Positions 34,070 to 40,970 of a DNA stretch of 40,970 bases are shown here, piece by piece. Position numbers and translations under genes: made by a program. Under the pieces are notes generated by a model. The model was not told where the DNA came from, did no database searches, and worked only from the letters and a program-made list of their open reading frames with translations. Each line of letters begins with the position of its first letter. The first letter of the stretch is position 1. The stretch is from Paraburkholderia sp. (GTDB lineage Bacteria > Pseudomonadota > Gammaproteobacteria > Burkholderiales > Burkholderiaceae): positions 1-40,970 of the forward strand of contig JAITTX010000055.1 of the NCBI GenBank assembly GCA_031286755.1. The letters run 5' to 3'.

Positions 34070-35089
34070 ATGCGCAAGATGCAGGCAGTGCAGGTAGCGA
34101 AAGCAGGCGGTCCGCTGGAACTGGTCGAAAGGGACATTCCCGAGCCGCCCGAAAAGCATGTGTTGATCCGGGTGCAGGCCTGCGGGATCTGCCACAGCGA
34201 CTCGCTCACGAAGGAAGGCCATTGGCCCGCGCTTCAGTATCCACGCGTGCCCGGGCACGAAATCGCGGGCGTGATCGAAAAACTCGGCGCAGGCGTGGAC
34301 GACTGGCAAGCCGGGCAGCGCGTGGGCGTGGGCTGGCACGGCGGGCATTGCGGCCACTGCGAAAGCTGCCGGCGCGGCGACTTCGTGCTCTGCAAGAGCG
34401 CGCTCGTGCCCGGCATCAGCTACGACGGCGGCTACGCGCAGTACATGGTGGCGCCGCAAGAAGCGCTCGCCCGCATGCCCGACGATCTCTCCGACGTGGA
34501 CGCCGCCCCGCTCCTGTGCGCGGGCATCACCACTTTCAACGCGCTGCGCCGCAGCGGCGCGCACGCGGGCGATGTGGTGGCGATCCTCGGCATTGGCGGC
34601 CTGGGCCATCTCGGCGTGCAGTACGCGCGCAAGATGGGCTTCGTGACCGTGGCCATTGCGCGCGGCGAGGACAAGGCGCCGCTCGCTAAGCAACTCGGCG
34701 CGCATCACTACATCGACAGCTCGGCCCAGAACGTGGCCGAGGCCTTGCAGGCGCTCGGCGGCGCGCGCCTGATTCTCGCCACGGCCACGAGTGGCAAGGC
34801 CATGAGCGCCGCCATCGGCGGCCTGGGCGTGAACGGCAAGCTGATCATGGTCGGCGTGTCCGAGGAGCCGGTGGAGGTGCCCATCACGCAGTTCATCATG
34901 GGCCGCAACTCGGTCCAGGGCTGGCCGTCAGGCACCGCGGCGGACTCGCAGGACACGCTCGCGTTCAGCGCGCTCTCGGGCGTGAAGCCCATGATCGAGG
35001 AATATCCGCTCAGCCGGGCCGCCGAGGCCTACGAGCGGATGATGAGCGGCAAGGCGCGCTTCAGGGTGGTGCTGGTGCCCGGCAAATGA
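34070..35089 (+). CDS. Zinc-dependent alcohol dehydrogenase
   Basis: A 339-aa medium-chain dehydrogenase/reductase. The catalytic zinc ligands are Cys41 in CGICHSD, His63-Glu64 in PGHE and Cys150. The structural zinc site is Cys94, Cys97, Cys100 and Cys108. The NAD fold has ILGIGGLGHLG (about 172-182). It resembles the AdhA/AdhP class that oxidises primary alcohols in the cytoplasm. The start is the ATG at 34070, six bases after GAAGGAG; the long upstream frame is not protein-like. It stands alone, convergent with dgdA. The true substrate is unknown. Confidence 0.9.
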   Translation: MRKMQAVQVAKAGGPLELVERDIPEPPEKHVLIRVQACGICHSDSLTKEGHWPALQYPRVPGHEIAGVIEKLGAGVDDWQAGQRVGVGWHGGHCGHCESCRRGDFVLCKSALVPGISYDGGYAQYMVAPQEALARMPDDLSDVDAAPLLCAGITTFNALRRSGAHAGDVVAILGIGGLGHLGVQYARKMGFVTVAIARGEDKAPLAKQLGAHHYIDSSAQNVAEALQALGGARLILATATSGKAMSAAIGGLGVNGKLIMVGVSEEPVEVPITQFIMGRNSVQGWPSGTAADSQDTLAFSALSGVKPMIEEYPLSRAAEAYERMMSGKARFRVVLVPGK

Positions 35090-35194
35090 GGCGGGCGGAA
35101 GCGGGCCGATAAATCTTGCGCGTCGCGGCTTGCAACGCCCGCGACGCGCCTGCGCCACCCGATCGCCGCCCACATGCCAGGCGATCTCGCCCGC

Positions 35195-36562
<1,368 letters not shown>

Positions 36563-36565
36563 TTA

Positions 36566-36583
36566 TAGAATCGAATAGTTCTA
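36566..36583. promoter_or_regulatory. Candidate DgdR operator in the dgdA-dgdR gap
   Basis: TAGAA (36566-36570) and TTCTA (36579-36583) are perfect arms around eight AT-rich bases, in the 140-base divergent gap, 70 bases from the dgdA start. It is the only clear dyad in the gap and suits a LysR-type regulator, although the spacing is not the strict T-N11-A form. Confidence 0.45.
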
Positions 36584-36636
36584 ATGCGAGCCAGCAAAAT
36601 GGCTAATATCGACCGCTCCTATCCGAGGCGAATATC

Positions 36637-37521
36637 GTGAGCCAGGCGCTTGAAATCGATTTGCTGCGTTCGTTTGCAATCGTCGCTGAAGTGCGCTCGC
36701 TCAGCCGCGCGGCCAGCCGGGTCGGCCGCACGCAATCCGCGCTCAGCCAGCAGATGAAACGCCTGGAGGAAATTGTCGATCAGCCGCTGTTTCAGCGCAC
36801 CGGGCGCGGCGTGGTGCTCACGAACCCCGGCGAGCGCCTGCTGATTCACGCGCAGCGCCTCTTGCGGCAGCACGACGAAGCCATGGCCGACCTGTGCGGC
36901 AAAGGCTTGACCGGGACGATCCGCTTCGGCTGCCCGGACGACTATGCCGCCGTTTTTCTGCCCGCGCTGCTGCGCCAGTTTTCGCATCAGCACCCGCAGG
37001 CGTTCGTGGAAGTGGTGTGCGGGCCCACGCCGCGCCTCATCGAGCAACTGGAAAACCACGCCGTGGATCTCGCGATGATTTCCTTGCCTGAAACCCCACC
37101 AGCGCGGGAAGGAACGAAAGGCAGCGTGGACGACGACATCATTCGCCACGAGCAACTCGTGTGGATCGGCTATCCGGGGCTGGACCCCGCGCACTTCGAT
37201 CCGTTGCCGCTCGCGCTCTCCGACCCGGACACGCTCGACCACCTGGCCGCCTGCGAGGCGCTGCAACGCATCGGCAGGACTTATCGCGTGGCTTATGCGA
37301 GCAGCAGCCTCTCCGGCCTGACCGCGCTGGTGCGCTCGGGCCAGGCCTTCGCCGTGATGACGCAGACGGCCGTGCCCGTGGATCTCGCCATACTGCATGG
37401 CGCCACCGGGCTGCCGCCCTTGCCTGGCGTCGGCATCACGCTGAAGTTCGAACGCAAACGCCCCTCACATCTCACGGCGGCGTTTGCCGAACACATCCGG
37501 CTCACGCTGCCGCTCTTGTGA
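36637..37521 (+). CDS. dgdR: LysR-family regulator DgdR
   Basis: A 294-aa LysR-type regulator: N-terminal helix-turn-helix (about 7-66, LLRSFAIVAEVRSLSRAASRVGRTQSALSQQMKRLE) and a C-terminal effector domain (about 92-290). In Burkholderia cepacia the gene in this place, dgdR, represses dgdA, and 2-methylalanine lifts the repression. The arrangement is the same here. The start is the GTG at 36637, with GAGGCG six bases upstream. It is convergent with pyruvate kinase, 48 bases apart. Confidence 0.9.
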   Translation: MSQALEIDLLRSFAIVAEVRSLSRAASRVGRTQSALSQQMKRLEEIVDQPLFQRTGRGVVLTNPGERLLIHAQRLLRQHDEAMADLCGKGLTGTIRFGCPDDYAAVFLPALLRQFSHQHPQAFVEVVCGPTPRLIEQLENHAVDLAMISLPETPPAREGTKGSVDDDIIRHEQLVWIGYPGLDPAHFDPLPLALSDPDTLDHLAACEALQRIGRTYRVAYASSSLSGLTALVRSGQAFAVMTQTAVPVDLAILHGATGLPPLPGVGITLKFERKRPSHLTAAFAEHIRLTLPLL

Positions 37522-37569
37522 GGGGCGCGGGGTCCTGCTTCCAGTTCTGCTTCTGTCCTGCTGCTGGCT

Positions 37570-38988
37570 TTAGCCCGAAATCTTGGCGATCTGGAGCAGG
37601 TTCGTCGTGCCCGACTCGCCGAACGGCAGGCCAGCGGCAATCGCCACGAGGTCGCCTTCATGGCCGAAGCCCTCGCTCACCGCCGCGCGGCATGCGAGAC
37701 CGATCATCTCGTCCACGTTGGAGGCTTCCACGCCCGGAACCGCATGGACGCCCCACGTCAGGGCGAGACGGCGAGCAACCGACTCCGAAGGCGTCAGCGC
37801 GACGATTCGCGACGGCGCGCGCTCGCGTGCCGCCCGCAAGCTCGTGAAGCCCGAGCTCGTGTAGGTGACGGTGACGGCCGGCTGGATCAATTGCACGGTC
37901 TTGCGCAGCGCGCAGCAGATCGAGTCGGCAACGGTCGCGTCGGCACGCGTGTGCGAAGCGTCAATTTGCTCGCGGTACGCAGGATCGCCCTCCACGCGCT
38001 CGATGATGCGATTCATCGTGCTGACCGCTTCGAGCAGGAACTTGCCGCTCGCCGATTCGGCCGACAGCATCACTGCATCGGCGCCTTCGTAAATCGCTCC
38101 GGCGACGTCCGAGGTTTCGGCGCGCGTGGGCACCGGCGAATTCGTCATCGATTCGAGCATCTGCGTCGCCACGACCACCACGCGGCCGAGGCGGCGCGCT
38201 TCGCGAATGATGCGGCGCTGCAACTCAGGAATCTGCTCGGCCGGCAGTTCGACGCCGAGGTCGCCGCGTGCCACCATCACGCCGTCGCAGCGCTGGACGA
38301 TGCCTTCGAGGTGATCGATCGCCAGCGGCTTCTCGAGCTTCGCCATGATCCATGCGCGGTCGCCGATCAGCTCGCGCGCTTCGTCGATGTCTTCCACGCA
38401 TTGCACGAACGAGAGCGCCACCCAGTCGACGCCGAGTTCGAGACCGAACGCGAGGTCGGCGCGATCCTTCTTCGTGAGCGGCGAGATCGGCAGATGCGAG
38501 CTCGGCACGTTCACGCCCTTGCGGTCGGAAATGCGCCCGCCCACCAGCACGACGGTCTCGGCGAAGCTGTCGCCCGATTCTTCCACGCGCAGACGGATCT
38601 TGCCGTCGTCGAGCAGGAGTTCCGAGCCCGGCTTGACGGCCTGGAAGATCTCGGGATGCGGGAGCGGAGCGCGCTGCTGGTTGCCCGGCGTGGTATCGAG
38701 GTCGAGACGGAAACGCTCGCCCACCACGAGCTCGGCAAAACCGTTCTCGAACGTGCCGAGGCGCAGCTTCGGCCCCTGCAGATCGAGCAGAATGCCGACC
38801 GGACGGCCGTATTCCTGCTCCAGACGGCGAATTTCCGCATGACGCTGGCTATGGTCGTCGTGCGTGCCGTGGCTGAAATTCAGCCGGAAGACATCGACGC
38901 CGGCCTCGAAAAGCGAGCGGATGACCTTCGGGTCCGAACTGGCCGGACCGAGCGTGGCGATGATCTTTGCATTACGGTTGCGCTTCAT
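37570..38988 (-). CDS. pyk: Pyruvate kinase
   Basis: A 472-aa glycolytic enzyme that converts phosphoenolpyruvate and ADP to pyruvate and ATP. Motifs: KIIATLGPAS (8-17), RLNFSHG (35-41, with Arg35, Asn37, Ser39 and His40 at the active site), IMAKLEKPLAIDHLEGI with the catalytic Lys, VMVARGDLGVELP and VATQMLESM, then the C-terminal allosteric domain ending NLLQIAKISG. The length is that of bacterial PykA/PykF enzymes. The start is the ATG at 38988; AGAGGA lies close before it, closer than usual. A large stem-loop at 39007-39045 precedes this site. Confidence 0.95.
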   Translation of the reverse strand: MKRNRNAKIIATLGPASSDPKVIRSLFEAGVDVFRLNFSHGTHDDHSQRHAEIRRLEQEYGRPVGILLDLQGPKLRLGTFENGFAELVVGERFRLDLDTTPGNQQRAPLPHPEIFQAVKPGSELLLDDGKIRLRVEESGDSFAETVVLVGGRISDRKGVNVPSSHLPISPLTKKDRADLAFGLELGVDWVALSFVQCVEDIDEARELIGDRAWIMAKLEKPLAIDHLEGIVQRCDGVMVARGDLGVELPAEQIPELQRRIIREARRLGRVVVVATQMLESMTNSPVPTRAETSDVAGAIYEGADAVMLSAESASGKFLLEAVSTMNRIIERVEGDPAYREQIDASHTRADATVADSICCALRKTVQLIQPAVTVTYTSSGFTSLRAARERAPSRIVALTPSESVARRLALTWGVHAVPGVEASNVDEMIGLACRAAVSEGFGHEGDLVAIAAGLPFGESGTTNLLQIAKISG

Positions 38989-39006
38989 TTCCTCTCCGCG
39001 GACTAC

Positions 39007-39045
39007 GTTTCGCCGCGCCCCCGCAAACGAGGGGGCGCGCGAAAC
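39007..39045 (-). promoter_or_regulatory. Large hairpin just upstream of the pyruvate kinase start
   Basis: GTTTCG-c-CGCGCCCCC (39007-39022) pairs with GGGGGCGCG-CGAAAC (39031-39045): 15 pairs, one bulged base, eight-base loop. It ends 18 bases before the pyk start codon on the minus strand, next to the ribosome-binding site. If it lies in the pyk leader it should affect translation or message stability; if the transcript starts after it, it could be a protein site. Confidence 0.55.
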
Positions 39046-39545
39046 TCATGAACGTTCGTCAATCTGGGCTGCATCATGAGACACTGGGATCAGCAGCGCT
39101 GGGCCCGGCTGGATCCTGTGGCTCGAATGCGCGACAGCGTAGAAAATGCCGTCCGGCCCGAAAAGCACAGGAAAACCCCTGGCAGCCCGCGAAAAACCGG
39201 CAATGGCTTGTGGAGCAACGCTCGCGGGAGGTTATCCCTCCGGCGCAATACTGATTTCCCGCGAAAGGCATTCCAGGCGCGCCGGCGATCTCCTATGATC
39301 TCGGGCCATGTGATTTTGCAGGCGAATCATCTGCATAACCAGGCAGATATACCGATTGGCCTGACTGGGTTTCGCGCCACGGATTTCGCGCCAATTGAAC
39401 GGCTCCGCCACGCGAACGTTCGTGCCATTGTTCCACTCATGAGACACAGTGGCTTGCCGGCGCCCTCTACCGGAAACCGGGCGGCGATCCTATCTTTCAT
39501 TCAGGTCAACGAGGCCGTTCCGGCCGGAAGATAAGGATTCGCACC
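39046..39545. other. Divergent intergenic region between pyk and pirin
   Basis: 500 bases with no convincing gene; open frames on both strands have irregular composition and no ribosome-binding sites. The 11-mer TCATGAGACAC occurs twice, at 39074-39084 and 39437-39447. The region must hold the pirin promoter (plus) and probably the pyk promoter (minus), but I cannot place them. Confidence 0.45.
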
Positions 39546-40433
39546 ATGAAGAAGATCATCGGCAAGTACAGCAACCCCAGCCAGCACTGGGTTGGCGACG
39601 GCTTCCCGGTTCGCACGCTGTTTTCGGACCACACGCTGGGCCGCCACCTGAGCCCGTTCCTGATGCTCGATTATGCGGGCCCCGCGAAGTTCGACCCGAC
39701 CACGCAGCGGCGTGGCGTGGGCCAGCACCCGCACCGCGGCTTCGAAACGGTGACGATCGTCTATGAAGGCGAAGTCGAGCATCGCGACTCGTCGGGCGGC
39801 GGCGGCAAGATCGGCCCCGGCGACGTGCAGTGGATGACGGCGGGCGCGGGCATTCTTCACGAGGAATTTCACTCGGGCGACTTCGCGAAGTCGGGCGGCA
39901 CGCTGGAAATGGCGCAGCTTTGGGTGAACCTGCCCGCGAAGGACAAGATGACGCCGCCGCGCTACCAGACCGTGCTCGCGGACACGATTCCGAGCGTGGA
40001 ATTGCCTGGGAAAGCCGGCATCGTGCGCGTGATCGCGGGTGAATACGCGGGCCACGCCGGCCCGGCGCTCACGTTCACGCCCATGGACGTGTGGGACATG
40101 CGTGTGAAGGGCGGACACGGCACGCGCCTCGTCTACTCTGCCGGACGCTCGCTTGCGCTGGTGGTGCTGCGCGGACGCATCGTCGTGAACGGCGGCGAGC
40201 AGGTGGGCGACGGCGAGATGGTGCTGTTCGAGCGCACGGGCACCGACGTGCAGATCGACGCGTCCAGCGACGCGACGATCCTGCTGCTCGGCGGCGAGCC
40301 GATCGACGAGCCGGTGGTCGCCTATGGCCCGTTCGTGATGAACACCGCGGACGAAATCCGCAAGGCGGTGCTGGACTTCAATAGCGGCCGCTTTGGTCAG
40401 ATTGCCAGGGAAGCGGGAGCGGGCGCGCGGTAA
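39546..40433 (+). CDS. Pirin family protein
   Basis: A 295-aa bicupin. The N-terminal cupin has the metal ligands His61 and His63 in HPHRGFETVT, His105 and Glu107 in GILHEEFHSG, at the spacing of human pirin. The C-terminal pirin domain runs from about 175 to 285 (AGHAGPALTFTPMDVWDMRV, ILLLGGEPIDEPVVAYGPFVMNT). Bacterial pirins bind iron; some have quercetinase activity and some act as redox-linked partners of other proteins. The start is the ATG at 39546 with AAGGA eight bases upstream. It is convergent with a LysR gene at the window edge, which may regulate it. Confidence 0.92.
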   Translation: MKKIIGKYSNPSQHWVGDGFPVRTLFSDHTLGRHLSPFLMLDYAGPAKFDPTTQRRGVGQHPHRGFETVTIVYEGEVEHRDSSGGGGKIGPGDVQWMTAGAGILHEEFHSGDFAKSGGTLEMAQLWVNLPAKDKMTPPRYQTVLADTIPSVELPGKAGIVRVIAGEYAGHAGPALTFTPMDVWDMRVKGGHGTRLVYSAGRSLALVVLRGRIVVNGGEQVGDGEMVLFERTGTDVQIDASSDATILLLGGEPIDEPVVAYGPFVMNTADEIRKAVLDFNSGRFGQIAREAGAGAR

Positions 40434-40450
40434 GGGCGATGAACGGGTGC

Positions 40451-40479
40451 GCGGCGGCTTGCCTGAAGCAGGCCGCCGC
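40451..40479 (+). terminator. Hairpin after the pirin gene, possible terminator
   Basis: GCGGCGG (40451-40457) pairs with CCGCCGC (40473-40479), with an inner CCTG / CAGG stem (40462-40465, 40469-40472) and a bulge between. It begins 18 bases after the pirin stop. The following bases are only mildly T-rich. Confidence 0.4.
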
Positions 40480-40751
40480 GTGCGCGTGTTTGCGTGCGCC
40501 ACGATAATCCACATCTTCTTTTGTCTTTATGATGCACTGCGCGACGCCAGTAGCCCCAAGGCGCCGGACAGGAACCGTTGAAACCGTGCGATCCGAGGGA
40601 CTTGTTGCTGAAATAGAGATCCTGCTGCGAAATACGAACGATCGCCATATCCGTGGCCCTTCGATGATTTCCGAAGTTATCCGAAACAAAACGTTCAAAC
40701 GCATCATTCAAGTCGCTCGGGAACAACGAACAAGCATGGCTGTGCACGCGC
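40480..40751. other. Low-GC gap between pirin and LysR genes
   Basis: About 270 bases, clearly less GC-rich than the flanks. A minus-strand frame covers it (start GTG or ATG near 40747, overlapping the pirin end): its first half reads like protein (SDLNDAFERFVSDNFGNHRR, MAIVRISQQDLYFSNK), while its second half is the Arg-rich shadow type. It may be the remnant of a small gene or nothing; no function is assigned. Confidence 0.3.
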
Positions 40752-40970
40752 TCAAGCCTCCTCGATCTGCCCGAACCGCTGCGCGAGAAAGTCGATGAGC
40801 TTGCGCACGGATGGCAGCAGCCCCCGGCGCGACGGAAACACCGCGTGAACGATCCCGCTTTTAGGTTGCCACTCCGGCATGACCTTCACGAGCGTGCCGC
40901 TCGCGAGCTCGTCCGTCACCATCATGTCCGGAAGCTCGACGATGCCCACGCCCGCGGCGGCGGCCTCGCG
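40752..40970 (-). CDS. LysR-family regulator, C-terminal part (cut by window end)
   Basis: The last 72 codons of a LysR-type regulator; the 5' part lies beyond the window. The visible part (GVGIVELPDMMVTDELASG, PEWQPKSGIVHAVFPSRRG, LLPSVRKLIDFLAQRF) is the standard C-terminal end of the LysR effector domain in Burkholderiales regulators of aromatic or redox genes. The frame stays open to base 40970. It converges on pirin, a common neighbour for LysR genes of this type. The target is unknown. Confidence 0.85.
   Translation of the reverse strand, partial: REAAAAGVGIVELPDMMVTDELASGTLVKVMPEWQPKSGIVHAVFPSRRGLLPSVRKLIDFLAQRFGQIEEA

Noticed and set aside
37660..39051. 463-aa plus-strand frame opposite pyruvate kinase
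   Set aside because: Shadow frame of the pyk gene; no domain and typical His/Arg-rich antisense composition.
39074..39447. Repeated 11-mer TCATGAGACAC 363 bases apart as a transposon or integration mark
   Set aside because: Only 11 bases, no inverted termini, no transposase or integrase between the copies; chance or a small regulatory motif is enough.
39076..39534. 152-aa plus-strand frame upstream of pirin, and a 71-aa minus-strand frame in the same gap
   Set aside because: No ribosome-binding sites, irregular composition and no recognisable segment; kept only as intergenic.

Overview
The window is a high-GC chromosomal segment that reads as Burkholderiales, most probably Paraburkholderia or a close relative. 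The evidence is a Gram-negative-type 16-strand porin, a DUF4148 protein, a dialkylglycine decarboxylase/DgdR pair matching the Burkholderia cepacia enzyme at every active-site and metal-site position I could count, and numerous LysR regulators. No rRNA, tRNA, insertion sequence, integrase, phage gene or CRISPR array was seen. It looks like ordinary chromosomal metabolic and accessory DNA, not an island.

Layout. 1-5.2 kb: tail of an upstream gene and its terminator, a leucine-rich-repeat protein kinase, and a three-gene 2-oxoacid dehydrogenase operon (E1alpha-E1beta-E2, minus strand, no E3), then a small unknown gene. 5.2-6.8 kb: three small proteins, two of them membrane proteins. 6.9-9.4 kb: a LysR regulator divergent from phosphonoacetate hydrolase, sharing a perfect T-N11-A palindrome, then a small membrane ORF broken by an amber codon. 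9.4-15.1 kb: two tandem OmpR-family response regulators with no kinase, divergent from a porin / periplasmic beta-propeller / oxalate-formate-type transporter run. 15.2-20.6 kb: DUF4148 protein, 3-hydroxyacyl-CoA dehydrogenase, GST, a YCII/MarR divergent pair with overlapping promoters around one operator, a LysE exporter, a fluoride riboswitch with crcB, and two DUF190 genes converging on it. 21-24 kb: a CHASE3-GGDEF diguanylate cyclase and a secreted TolB-like propeller fused to a discoidin (F5/8C) domain.

24-31 kb is a ribitol catabolic operon on the minus strand: AraC regulator, sugar-binding protein, ATPase, permease, ribitol 2-dehydrogenase and D-ribulokinase. Together they would import ribitol, oxidise it to D-ribulose and phosphorylate this to D-ribulose 5-phosphate. 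An MFS transporter lies upstream. 32.9-35.1 kb: PRC-barrel protein, DUF2784 protein, zinc alcohol dehydrogenase. 35.2-37.5 kb: dgdA/dgdR. 37.5-41 kb: pyruvate kinase with a large hairpin just ahead of its start, pirin, and the C-terminal end of a LysR gene cut by the window edge.

No single wholly new system stands out. The most interesting items are the MarR/YCII promoter architecture with a probably leaderless marR, the LRR-kinase beside the dehydrogenase operon, the orphan regulators facing a three-compartment uptake set, the amber-interrupted small membrane ORF, the secreted propeller-discoidin fusion, and several unassigned palindromes and hairpins. All functional calls are from reading sequence only; no database search was run.
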